NCBI RefSeq assembly: GCF_900108015.1 | Contig: NZ_FNVP01000013.1 | Location: forward strand, 1 to 64,000 | Reading direction: 5' to 3' | DNA: 64,000 nt | Source of the DNA: Flavobacterium urumqiense | GTDB taxonomy: Bacteria > Bacteroidota > Bacteroidia > Flavobacteriales > Flavobacteriaceae | Part shown: piece by piece, positions 38,001 to 45,581 of the stretch | Position numbering within the stretch: position 1 is the stretch's first letter | Layout: each line of letters begins with the position of its first letter | Made by a program: the position numbers and the translations under genes | Notes under the pieces: model-generated | Database searches by the model: none | Told to the model about the DNA's origin: nothing | The model's input: the letters and a program-made list of their open reading frames with translations, nothing else

Positions 38001-40034
38001 GCTTCCACTACTGACCAAATCAAATTTGAGATTAGGATCTTTTGCGAAAGCAGTTGCATTGAAATTTCCGTTGCGAATATTTCCTTTTATACTCAAATTT
38101 TTATACGTATATTTATTATAATACGCTTTTAGAATAGTTCCGTTCAGTGAAACCATAGCTGTTTTTAGGTTGGAACCACTCCCTTTTATATTGGCTTTCA
38201 AAGTTACTTTTCCAATAGAATCGTTTTTGATAAACTTCCCTAAATCAAAATTAGTTAGCTCTGTTTGGGCATCATATTTCTCTTTATTTTTTACACTGCG
38301 GTCGTATGTGCCTTTGATTTTTGCCTTTCCAAAACTACTTACCAAATTCATATTGGTATTAAAATTAGTAATAGTTCCTTTGAAAGTTCCAACGGCGCTG
38401 AATTTCGACGGAAGCTGAATCGAATTTGGAATCGTTTTTGGAGGTAAGATTCCATTAAAATCTTTAGAACTGGATTGTAAGTCTTTAACATTCAAATCAA
38501 AGAAAGCTTTATTGGCATCTGGTAAACCTATAATTTTTCCGCTTGCAACCACTTTTGTAGTTCCAATACCGCTGATTTCTATGTCTGGAAATGAAAAATT
38601 CTTTAATTTCCCCGAAACTTTACCATTTACCAGTAGTATCGCGTTGCGATTGCTCATGAAAGGATTCGTTTTTATTAAAATGGGAGCAAAAAGCAAAATA
38701 TCTTTAATACCCAATTTACTTTTCTTCAAATTAGCTGTAATCCCTAATTCCCCTGGATTTTTGACTAATGATTGGATCGAAGGATAACCTATTAAAATTT
38801 CATCTCTTAATTCTGTTTGAGGTGTTTTTAAATATAATTTTTTAAGAAAAGCATTCTTTTTACCATAGAAAAATTCAGCATTAAACGACTGAATATTTAA
38901 ACCGCTTTTGTCTTTAAATGTTAACGAATTCGCATCTCCGGAAATGTTTTCTGGATTGTAGTAAAAGGCATCAAGTTGTAGATTTAATTTAGTAAAGTCT
39001 AAATGATTGTAATCAATACCTTCCTTTATTCTGTCAATATTATTATTGTCATAACGGAAGTTTACTCGCTTAAACTCGGTTTTGGTTATTTTTACTTCCC
39101 AATTGTTTGGTGCACCATTTGATTCTTTTTTTGCATTTGTTGGGTCAAGTTTACCAAAAGCCAATTCGCCTTCAGCACCAGTCAAATCAATACTGTCAAA
39201 TAATAATAACTGATTATTAAGATCAATTTTATCAATTTTAGCTAACAGTTTTTTTAAATAAAATTTAGTTGATAATTTGGTTTCGTCACTTTGGTAATCT
39301 ACATCAATTTTGGCAAAATCAACTTCTCCGAGTTTTAATTTTAAGATGGATTCCGGCGCATTTTTTATAGCAGCAACTTTAGTTTTATTGGATATTTGAA
39401 CCAAACCTTGTTTTAACTTAAACCGTAAGCCATTAACTTTAACTTTTGGAATTTCAAAAATCATTTGATCTAAATCAAACGTTTTTACAGTCGTTTCAAA
39501 ATGATTTAGATTTGCATTTAAATCGTTTTTTGTAACCGCATCATTATAATTAAATTTTATACGGTCCAGTTTAATATCGGCTACAGAAAATTGCATAGGA
39601 GGAGAATCACTTTTTTGCTTTTCTGGCGAAGCAAAAGCCTTAAAGATATATTCAAAATTAAAAACTGCTTTTGAATCTCTATTTAAATTGGCAGTAATTC
39701 CTTCAAGTTCCAAGGAGTTGATTTCGATTTTGTTATTCATCAATTGCAACATACTAATATCAGCCGATAATTTTTCTCCAGCTAAAAGAGTGTCTTTTTT
39801 TTGATCCTGAAAATAAACACCTTTGAGTATTATCTTTTCTGGAAATCCAATTTGTAAGGTGTCAATAGAAACTTTAGTCTTAATTTTTCCTTCAAGATAG
39901 GTTACCGCTTTCTCTTTAGCATAGTTTTGGACGGAGGGAATTTGAATAATGGCTATTAGCAATAGAAACAATAGTATGATTGCTCCTAATGTCCAAAGGA
40001 AAATTTTAGAAATTTTCTTTAAATAGTTTTTCAA
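35061..40034 (-). CDS. tamB: TamB: translocation and assembly module protein
   Basis: The 1657-residue protein has a single N-terminal membrane helix (about 10-30, LWTLGAIILLFLLLIAIIQ in short) and then a very long run of short beta-strand repeats, the AsmA/TamB beta-taco. A C-terminal DUF490/TamB domain is recognisable by GEAQLNGGIDPSGKTTLTGRYEL and FALLLLNRFIG, with the ending NVGISKKLLNDRLKVTVGSSFG. It spans the periplasm and partners TamL, encoded next. It is longer than the E. coli protein (1259), as usual in Bacteroidota. The start is TTG: an in-frame stop lies five codons upstream and no ATG occurs before the membrane helix. Confidence 0.92.
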   Translation of the reverse strand: MKNYLKKISKIFLWTLGAIILLFLLLIAIIQIPSVQNYAKEKAVTYLEGKIKTKVSIDTLQIGFPEKIILKGVYFQDQKKDTLLAGEKLSADISMLQLMNNKIEINSLELEGITANLNRDSKAVFNFEYIFKAFASPEKQKSDSPPMQFSVADIKLDRIKFNYNDAVTKNDLNANLNHFETTVKTFDLDQMIFEIPKVKVNGLRFKLKQGLVQISNKTKVAAIKNAPESILKLKLGEVDFAKIDVDYQSDETKLSTKFYLKKLLAKIDKIDLNNQLLLFDSIDLTGAEGELAFGKLDPTNAKKESNGAPNNWEVKITKTEFKRVNFRYDNNNIDRIKEGIDYNHLDFTKLNLQLDAFYYNPENISGDANSLTFKDKSGLNIQSFNAEFFYGKKNAFLKKLYLKTPQTELRDEILIGYPSIQSLVKNPGELGITANLKKSKLGIKDILLFAPILIKTNPFMSNRNAILLVNGKVSGKLKNFSFPDIEISGIGTTKVVASGKIIGLPDANKAFFDLNVKDLQSSSKDFNGILPPKTIPNSIQLPSKFSAVGTFKGTITNFNTNMNLVSSFGKAKIKGTYDRSVKNKEKYDAQTELTNFDLGKFIKNDSIGKVTLKANIKGSGSNLKTAMVSLNGTILKAYYNKYTYKNLSIKGNIRNGNFNATAFAKDPNLKFDLVSSGSFRDKYPTGKLKLNIDIADLEKLNLHAGPMKIRGVINADIQSANLDYLNGTVNAYNITIANAKEQFLIDSISVVATSTSQKNTLVFKSPFMDGEVNGKYKLSKIATALSNSVAKYYDSKPNRRKIPVEKQQFVFKIGVKDSPILLNLIPDLKSLEPINISGRYNSVNDSIVLNGTIPKLTYGENTITNAVLKVDTKDKALVYSLIIDDIQNKQIQLPYTNISGKVQNNILDYTLQLKDVKDKERYLISGTLQATNGNNEVSFDPNNLLLNYESWKIKQDNLIRFGKNGIYADNFELSKDGSSIRIQSESSNRNAPIAIDFKDFDIKTITSVVEKQDLQMSGKINGKSLVKNVNTSPLFTSDLTIENFTFKKDTVGNVIIKVNNAFANRYDAVISITGQGNQVNLDGNYKTTDSSFNMNLAIEKLNLKSIQGFTLDNLKESTGFFTGNFKITGNTTQPKVIGELQFNEIGFKATKLNSSFKSANDKIVFTSDAILFDNFIIKDEKDNPLTINGKINSANFRNFGFDLALDADNFKAINSKAKDNAMYYGELYLDNHLKISGNFDNPVVEGNIKINKDTKFTVVIPQSDPSIADREGIVEFIDQDNPQLLGEIALEEFTSESAIKGVNASVNIEIDKEAELSLVIDKANGDFLKLKGEAQLNGGIDPSGKTTLTGRYELSEGSYEMNFNSIKRKFDIKPGSYILWTGEPTTADISITAIYKTDAAPIDLVNDQLGTVTAEVRNTYKQRIPFETRLKMTGEIMKPTISFDIVLPEGNNSVSTEIINTTQAKLAQLRQQPDELNKQVFALLLLNRFIGENPFASEAGRANVSSLARESVSKILSQQLNNLAGDLISGVEFNFDLNTSDDYTTGQRANKTDLNVGISKKLLNDRLKVTVGSSFGIEGPQQVNQNANNIAGDVSLDYQLSKDGRYKIRAYRLNKYQVALQGEVVETGIAFIITLDYNKFKELFNKSKIKKATKKNK

Positions 40035-40262
40035 ATGAAGTGTTTTTTAAGGTTTAAAAATAACCAATTTAAACCAGATTAACAATTGTAATCCAAAATG
40101 GAATAATCTACAAATATCTAAATTTTAAATAGAAAAACCTTATGAATTTAAGGGTAAATATTGTAAAATTTTTGGATTTGAATTAAACAAAGTGCAATTT
40201 ATAAATAATTTAAGTGTTCGATATTTAATAGCTTATGTTCAAGTAAAAATATACATATTAAT

Positions 40263-41945
40263 TTATGTTTTATAAATGGGAATTTCATTAAAGTATTCAG
40301 CTTGTTTTTCTTCTAATATAATTTCTTTTAAAGCCATAAGCATTGCTTTATTTGAAGTAAATAATTCTCGATTAAAGTTAATAACAGTGGTTATGTCGAT
40401 TTTTTCAATAGGTGCATTTACCGCTTCGGTATAAAAATTATTTAAAGCGGTGCTATAATTATTTTGTATCGAATCAAATAAATGTTGCAGTTCTTCAAAG
40501 CTTGCTTTTTTATCCTGAATAAGGAATGCATTCAATTCAAAATACAGATTTTCAGTTTCTTTTTTATGGTGTGTAAAAAAATTGTACTTAATATCTTTTG
40601 ACGAATTTCTGAGGTCTGAAATATTAGTGCCAATGTCTTTCACACTTTTTACCGAGTGCATGGAACTCCGTACTGAAGAAATCAGTTGGTTGAGTTCAGC
40701 CTGCTTTTCTCCTTTTAATTTTGTTCGTAAGTCTAAGTAAAACGATTGTATTTCCCCTTGTAATTGTTTGAGGAATTCATATTTCTCTTCTATCGTTTTT
40801 GAAAAGAAATTTCTTTTTTCATTAATCCTTTTAAAGTCAGTATTTTCTCGAAGTTGTACGGTATCAATTTTGAATAATTCCAGATTGAATAACATTGAAT
40901 TATAGAAGAAGTATTTTGTTTCTCTACGGAGTAAATCAAGAGCGGTTTCAGGTTCATTGATTGCTGCATGACTAATAAAAGCCACTGTAGCGGCATCAGT
41001 ATCTTTGAAAAAGAGTTCCAAAAGCTTTGTGAAAGGGTTGAGTATTGGAAAAAAAATCACAATGGCTAAAAAATTAATCAGACTGGAAAAAGTGGCCAAC
41101 CCAATTAACGGATCTTTTATATGTAAAATATCAGTAATCAGGAAAAGAATTGGGGTCAGAAAAACAAAGGCCAGTGCTGTAATAAAAATATTAAAAAATA
41201 AATTACCCAGAACGATTCGTTTTTTTGAAGCATTGCCGCCTATCGCTCCAAGTACGATTTTAATAATCGTACCCGTTTCTGATCCCAATGCAATTATAGC
41301 TGCTATAGGAAAACTGATTGCCCCAGCGTGCAGCGCACTAAGTGTGAGGGCCATGGTTACAGAGCTTGATTGTACAATAAGGGTTATGAGGAAACCGATG
41401 AATATAAAAACGATTTTTGGCATTTCAACATAATGTGAAAAATCAAAATCCTGTACTTGCGATTCCATTGCGGTTTTCATAAAAGAAAGGCCAATGAATA
41501 ACAATCCAAAACCAAAAAGGAAATAGGCTAGATGTTTCATTGTCTTGCGATTACCAAAAAGAATTAGAAATATACCTCCTAAGCATACGGCAGGATAGGC
41601 AATTATTTCAATATCCATTTTAAAACCAAGACTTGCAATTAGCCAACCGTTAACTGTTGTTCCCAAATTTGCGCCCAAGATAATTGCCATTGAATTTCGC
41701 ATACTGAAAACCCCTGCACCTACAAAAGCAAGTAGCATCAGTGTAACCATAGAGCTACTTTGTAGAATACCTGTTATGATTACACCACCTGCAACAGCGC
41801 CAAATTTATTTTTGGTAATGCGTTGCAGAAAAAGTTTGAAATTTCGTCCTGATAGATTTTTTAAGGATTCCTCCAATAAATACATAGCAAAAAGGAATAA
41901 ACCAATCCCAGCCGCAAGTTTCAAGAAATGATTAAGGTTTTCCAT
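40263..41945 (-). CDS. Na+/phosphate symporter family protein with PhoU-like tail
   Basis: The 560-residue protein has two Na/Pi-cotransporter repeats, each with a QSSS motif (TGILQSSSMVTLML near 60 and LIVQSSSVTMALTL near 190) and the GANLGTTVNGW element. This gives about nine membrane helices up to about 305. The remaining 250 residues are helical and charged and fit a PhoU-like domain, the common fusion in bacterial NptA-type proteins. It likely imports phosphate with sodium, with the tail monitoring phosphate. The gene is monocistronic. A near-consensus -7 box (TATCTTTA on the minus strand) lies at about 41950-41957, directly before the ATG. Confidence 0.9.
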   Translation of the reverse strand: MENLNHFLKLAAGIGLFLFAMYLLEESLKNLSGRNFKLFLQRITKNKFGAVAGGVIITGILQSSSMVTLMLLAFVGAGVFSMRNSMAIILGANLGTTVNGWLIASLGFKMDIEIIAYPAVCLGGIFLILFGNRKTMKHLAYFLFGFGLLFIGLSFMKTAMESQVQDFDFSHYVEMPKIVFIFIGFLITLIVQSSSVTMALTLSALHAGAISFPIAAIIALGSETGTIIKIVLGAIGGNASKKRIVLGNLFFNIFITALAFVFLTPILFLITDILHIKDPLIGLATFSSLINFLAIVIFFPILNPFTKLLELFFKDTDAATVAFISHAAINEPETALDLLRRETKYFFYNSMLFNLELFKIDTVQLRENTDFKRINEKRNFFSKTIEEKYEFLKQLQGEIQSFYLDLRTKLKGEKQAELNQLISSVRSSMHSVKSVKDIGTNISDLRNSSKDIKYNFFTHHKKETENLYFELNAFLIQDKKASFEELQHLFDSIQNNYSTALNNFYTEAVNAPIEKIDITTVINFNRELFTSNKAMLMALKEIILEEKQAEYFNEIPIYKT

Positions 41946-42038
41946 AGCTTTAAAGATACTTAAATTTACTTATATAATTTTTCTGAAAATGTGTATTTCT
42001 TTCTTTAAAATTGTGTGTTATAGTTCTTAAAATAAAAA

Positions 42039-42065
42039 ACCACAACTTTTTTAGAGTTGTAGTTC
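42039..42065 (-). terminator. Terminator after the NIPSNAP gene
   Basis: On the minus strand AACTACAACT pairs with AGTTGTGGTT (one G-U pair) and is followed by TTTTT. It lies about 80 bases after the stop codon at 42143. Confidence 0.65.
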
Positions 42066-42142
42066 TATACGTAACAATTAGAAGTCTTTTTTGTAAAACT
42101 GCGGTTTAGGGGTAATGATTTTTAGGTTTTTGTATAAATAAT

Positions 42143-42943
42143 CTAATAATCAGAATAGTCCGTTGGATATAAAAAAGTAATGTCCATATGGGAAATGTTG
42201 TTTTTATATTTTTCCAAGGCTATTAATTCTTTCCATTCCGGAGAATCTGAAAATGCTTTCCAGTGCGCATCTCTACTTTCCTGATTAGCAAAAGTGGTCA
42301 TATACATCAGGTTTGGCATTTTGGCTCCCGAAATTACTTCGCCATAAAAAGCGGGATTAAATGCAAGGCGGTCAAAGAGTTTAATTTCCCCACCAGCTTT
42401 AAACATATCGACTTTATTGCTGTAAATCGCTTCGGTTGCTGATTCATAACTTCTTAATTCATACACTCTATTTGCTCTTGGACTATTCAAAACAGGAATT
42501 GTCAAAATGGGATGATCAGCAAATGCTTTTAATAAAACAGATTCGATACGGGAATAAGGCGCTTGCTTATAAGTCGCATTCAAATACTGCGCTCCGGTAG
42601 CCAAATAGGTTTTATCTTTAGCCAGTTTTTCTTCCAATGCAAGAAATTGTGAGAGGGACTTAAAAGGAATTAATACTATGATTTTTTTTAACGTGTCAGT
42701 AGCATTTGGTTTTAGTTTAAAAACCCCAATATTTTTAATTCCCAGTTTTTTTAGTGCCGGTAAATAGGCTTCTTTTAAATATTTATCTGTGGTTTGAACT
42801 TGTTGTTCTGAATTTAAAACGTAGGTTTTGAGTTGGTAGAACTCTCTGGATTGAACTACGATTTTAGAATCTGCCGTAACTATTGTAAAGCTGGTAATGG
42901 CTGAGGCGATAATCATTAGGAATAGTAATTTTGTTGCTTTCAT
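42143..42943 (-). CDS. Secreted NIPSNAP-family protein
   Basis: The 266-residue protein has a signal peptide (about 1-24) and two tandem ferredoxin-like (dimeric alpha/beta barrel) NIPSNAP domains. The first begins REFYQLKTYVLNSEQQ, and the second RVYELRSYESATEAIYSNKVDMFK, with PNLMYMTTFANQESRDAHWKAF. In the second domain the YELRxYE start and the FxxxxxRDAHWKAF end are family hallmarks. The biochemical role of bacterial exported NIPSNAP proteins is not established. It is a single gene with its own terminator. Confidence 0.9.
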   Translation of the reverse strand: MKATKLLFLMIIASAITSFTIVTADSKIVVQSREFYQLKTYVLNSEQQVQTTDKYLKEAYLPALKKLGIKNIGVFKLKPNATDTLKKIIVLIPFKSLSQFLALEEKLAKDKTYLATGAQYLNATYKQAPYSRIESVLLKAFADHPILTIPVLNSPRANRVYELRSYESATEAIYSNKVDMFKAGGEIKLFDRLAFNPAFYGEVISGAKMPNLMYMTTFANQESRDAHWKAFSDSPEWKELIALEKYKNNISHMDITFLYPTDYSDY

Positions 42944-43355
42944 TTTTTGGTTTTCTGATTAGGAATTAAATAGCATTCAGTTTATAAAAGTATGAAAAAA
43001 GTAATACATTTTCGAACTACTCAAATTGATTCGATGAGATTTGAAAATTTGTTTAAAAGTGAAGCTCTAAGAATAATTATAACAATCGTTTAGTAAGACC
43101 GTTAGTCTTTTCTCTAATTTATTTTTAATGGACAGATAATAAAACTGACTAATTTTTATTTATTGCGTTTCATGTTTGAAAAAAGGAGATAAAAAAAAGG
43201 TTTTTAAGTTTAGCGCGCAGTTCTATTATAAATTAACTTAAGTGTCTGAAATATAATAATATATGTAAAATATTTTATTTTTTTAAACAGAAAAATGCTA
43301 CCTTTATGTTTGATTTTTACTAAAATAGTCTTTTAACAATTTAAATTAATTAATT
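42944..43355. other. Gene-free stretch between divergent genes
   Basis: About 410 AT-rich bases. It holds a near-consensus -7 box at 43299-43306 for the plus-strand gene. No other repeated, paired or coding structure was recognised. Confidence 0.5.
43299..43306 (+). promoter_or_regulatory. Near-consensus -7 box for the GlsB/YeaQ-type gene
   Basis: TACCTTTA differs from TAnnTTTG only in the last base and lies 50 bases before the ATG at 43356. No -33 element was found. Confidence 0.35.
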
Positions 43356-43631
43356 ATGTCAACAGAAAATTTTTTAGTTTGGTTACTTTTAGGAGTAGTC
43401 GCAGGGTGGTTAGCTGGTCAAATTATGAAAGGTAGTGGCTTTGGCATTATCGGAAACATAATTGTTGGAATTTTAGGAAGTTTTTTAGGAGGCTGGTTAG
43501 GGACCAGACTCGGTATAGGAGGTACTCAAACTGGTGGTTTTAATTTAGCCAGCATACTAACTGCGGTTTTAGGTGCTGTTGTTCTTTTATTTATTGTTGG
43601 GCTGTTTAATAGAAGCAGAACTAATTTGTAG
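43356..43631 (+). CDS. GlsB/YeaQ/YmgE-family small membrane protein
   Basis: The 91-residue protein has three hydrophobic segments (about 7-24, 29-46, 63-84) with the glycine-zipper pattern GVVAGWLAGQIMKGSGFGIIGNIIVGILGSFLGGWLG (shown in part: GWLAGQIMKGSGFG and GILGSFLGGW) of the transglycosylase-associated/GlsB family. Members are abundant under stress in many bacteria, but the molecular role is unknown. It is a single gene with a strong terminator at 43653-43688. Confidence 0.92.
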   Translation: MSTENFLVWLLLGVVAGWLAGQIMKGSGFGIIGNIIVGILGSFLGGWLGTRLGIGGTQTGGFNLASILTAVLGAVVLLFIVGLFNRSRTNL

Positions 43632-43652
43632 TAAAGAATATTTAATGAACGC

Positions 43653-43688
43653 AAAAAAGTCAGTAGAACATTTTCTACTGACTTTTTT
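43653..43688 (+). terminator. Terminator after the GlsB/YeaQ-type gene
   Basis: AAAAAAGTCAGTAGAA pairs with TTCTACTGACTTTTTT around CATT, a perfect stem. It starts 22 bases after the stop codon and also faces the minus-strand gene ending at 43722. Confidence 0.85.
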
Positions 43689-43721
43689 GTATTCTTGATT
43701 TACAATTTTTTTGATTTTTCG

Positions 43722-44036
43722 TTACTTTAGCACTCGCACTGTCATATGATTAACGCCTGCAACTTTAAAAACATCGCCTTTCACTTGTATAGTTTCTCCA
43801 GTTGAAATCTCCTTATATTGTGTTGGATCTAATAAATTGGCACGACTTATAGTTACTAAATAAATTGAATTGTTGGTTGCTGCTAATTTGGCTGTATACC
43901 CGTCTTTGCCAAACAGGATTTCCTGCACTTTTCCAGTGGTAAAATCAGTAGTGTTTGCATTAATCAGCGGACTGCAACTTACAGCCAGTGCGATTACGAT
44001 TAATAAGCAGCTGGCAATTTTATAAAATTGTTTCAT
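43722..44036 (-). CDS. Small lipoprotein of unknown function
   Basis: The 104-residue protein has a lipoprotein signal with C21 (ALAVSC). The mature part is about 83 residues, mostly beta-strand by appearance, ending VKGDVFKVAGVNHMTVRVLK. It resembles no family I can name; the strand pattern could fit a small OB-like or SH3-like barrel. It starts five bases after the thioesterase stop codon, so the two are co-transcribed. Confidence 0.7.
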   Translation of the reverse strand: MKQFYKIASCLLIVIALAVSCSPLINANTTDFTTGKVQEILFGKDGYTAKLAATNNSIYLVTISRANLLDPTQYKEISTGETIQVKGDVFKVAGVNHMTVRVLK

Positions 44037-44040
44037 AAAT

Positions 44041-44478
44041 TTAAAGTTCTAGAAAATCATTGGATTTTGGAAAATTACGAATAGCGTCCATCGCGATTTC
44101 AGGTGTTGGGTTGGCTATTTTGCGCAGTTTGGTATCCATCCAGGCACCATCAACAGTTATTATGGCACAAAGTTTATTTTCGTCATTGATAAATTCGTGT
44201 ACAATAGACCAGCGCGAAGCATCGGGTCTCATTTTAGATATTTTAGTATGAATAGTTATTTTATCCGAAAGCAGTATTTCTTTTTTGAAAACGCATTCTT
44301 CCCTGAATAATATAGGACCAAAATTTTGTGATCGCAAAACTTTCATAGTTAAACCCAAGCTTTCTAAAATCTCAATACGATGTTGCGCGCCAAAATCATA
44401 ATAAGCGCTGTGTCGTACATGAAAATTAGGGTCAAGATCTGACCATCGAAAAGATAATTCTTTGCTAAATGCTGTCAT
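44041..44478 (-). CDS. Hotdog-fold acyl-CoA thioesterase (4HBT/YbgC-like)
   Basis: The 145-residue protein has the hotdog layout with RWSDLDPNFHVRHSAYYDFGAQHR near the start. The DxDxxxHVxxxxYxxxxxxxR pattern is that of the FcbC/YbgC thioesterases, with the aspartate of WSDLD in the catalytic position. Later strands include FKKEILLSDKITIHTKISKM and ITVDGAWMDTKLRKIANP. It hydrolyses acyl-CoA thioesters; chain length is not predictable. It is the first gene of a two-gene transcript with the small lipoprotein, and a -7 box sits at 44537-44544. Confidence 0.85.
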   Translation of the reverse strand: MTAFSKELSFRWSDLDPNFHVRHSAYYDFGAQHRIEILESLGLTMKVLRSQNFGPILFREECVFKKEILLSDKITIHTKISKMRPDASRWSIVHEFINDENKLCAIITVDGAWMDTKLRKIANPTPEIAMDAIRNFPKSNDFLEL

Positions 44479-44536
44479 TGTTTTTTATATTAGTTAATGT
44501 CGCTTCCTTTCGATTTAAATTAATACGAAAGAAGGG

Positions 44537-44544
44537 CAAATTTA
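44537..44544 (-). promoter_or_regulatory. -7 box for the thioesterase gene
   Basis: On the minus strand this reads TAAATTTG, an exact TAnnTTTG match 58 bases before the ATG at 44478. It overlaps the last codons of the TPR remnant. Confidence 0.45.
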
Positions 44545-44743
44545 TGATTTTGAAATGTCTTTTAATACTTTTTTTCCACTTTCATTACTTGAATCAAGTT
44601 CTACTGATTTTTTATAATTCAAAATGGGAAGCTTTTTATCTCCATTTTTCAAATAAGCTTCTCCCAAACTAGCCTATCCATTCCCTGATTGATGAAACGT
44701 TTTAGTATTTAGCTGGAAAACTTCTATTGGGCATATAGTTTCT
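44542..44743 (-). pseudogene. C-terminal remnant of a TPR-containing protein
   Basis: The minus-strand frame reads CPIEVFQLNTKTFHQSGNG-stop-ASLGEAYLKNGDKK, then LPILNYKKSVELDSSNESG and KKVLKDISKS with a normal stop at 44542-44544. This is the typical last TPR unit (SLGEAYLKNGD...AxxNYKKSxELDxxN) found at the end of Bacteroidota serine-hydrolase or other TPR proteins. The TAG at 44674-44676 stands where Trp (TGG) or another residue is expected, i.e. a nonsense mutation. Nothing upstream of about 44743 continues the frame: there the sequence switches to an unrelated, oppositely oriented remnant. Confidence 0.75.
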
Positions 44744-45252
44744 GTTGATATTGATTTGTTTACTGATGCCGATATGGCACCATCGATTTTAAGGAGATAA
44801 GAAGTTTTCTTGAGAATAAATATTCGTTTTTTAGTTCAAGAAATCTTAATAATGTTGCGTTTATAACTTATTTTGAAGTGGGAAATTCAAAAGAGGATTT
44901 TGTAAAAATAGACTTGTATTATACGGATGATTTTATTTTTGATGCAGTTTCTAAAGATACTATTAGAATGACTTCTGAAAATGAAATTATTGCAATGAAA
45001 TTATATATTATTTTGAGGTGCAGCAGAAAAAAATATTTTTGGGACTTAGATTATTATCTTGATAAAGTAAGTATTGACGAAATGATTTCGTTTAATGAAC
45101 AGCGGTAACCTTGTAACGATTGCACCAATATTAAAAGTCAATTTGTAAATTTTGAATTGGCTGATGCTGATTTTGACCCGTTACGTTTACTTAAAAAATC
45201 TTGGGAGTTTATAAAATTGGATTTTTTTGAAAGTGTCAATAAAAATTCCTAA
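44741..45252 (+). pseudogene. Broken AbiEii/AbiGii-like nucleotidyltransferase gene
   Basis: Read across two defects, the plus strand encodes SVDIDLFTDAD, then (after a one-base loss at about 44774) GTIDFKEIRSFLENKYSF, VKIDLYYTDDF, TIRMTSENEIIAMKLYIILR and KKYFWDLDYYLDKVSIDEM, then a TAA at 45106-45108 where TAT (Tyr) is expected, then PLRLLKKSWEFIKLDFFESV to the real stop at 45250-45252. DIDLFTD and the DIAAMKL-like block are the nucleotidyltransferase signatures of AbiEii-type toxins (abortive-infection or toxin-antitoxin systems). The N-terminus is missing at the junction with the TPR remnant. No antitoxin gene is left. Confidence 0.75.
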
Positions 45253-45284
45253 TTCCAAAAAAAGGCATTGAAACCCAAATTCCC

Positions 45285-45370
45285 TTAGCCCCGATAGCAG
45301 TGAAAATCCTTTTTATTCGCCTTTTTGGAGGATAAAAAGATTGCAATGTATAGCGGGAATAGCTCCAGAA
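45285..45370. repeat. Structured repeat element, copy B
   Basis: It has the same borders as the copy at 1634-1745: TTAGCCCCGATAG with TGAAAA on the left and TTGCAATGTATAGCGGGAA on the right. The inner stem differs in sequence (AATC-C-TTTTTAT with ATAAAAA-GATT, 45306-45342) but keeps the helix, and CCCG/CGGG can again close an outer stem. It follows the dead AbiEii-like gene by about 30 bases. Right of it, 45371-45581 is AT-rich with no recognised feature before the receptor gene. Confidence 0.7.
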
Positions 45371-45581
45371 AACTGAAGAACTTGACCCCTAAAGTAGCGA
45401 TTATTCAGCTGTTTGTACAAGTGTGGCACTAATCAAAATAATAGCGGGTGGTTCAATTTATAAAAAGCTATTTTTGTAAGATTTTTCAATTAAAAATGTA
45501 TTGTTGATAATTTTTTTAATAAAAACATAATATTTTTAAGATTATTTTAACAAAAATACATAGGTTTGCTATCTTCACTAT

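Noticed and set aside
44469-44672. 67-codon plus-strand frame
   Set aside because: It is antisense to the TPR remnant, whose translation shows clear family features.
44878-45108. 76-codon plus-strand frame as an intact gene
   Set aside because: It is the middle part of the broken AbiEii-like gene; homologous sequence continues on both sides across a frameshift and a stop.
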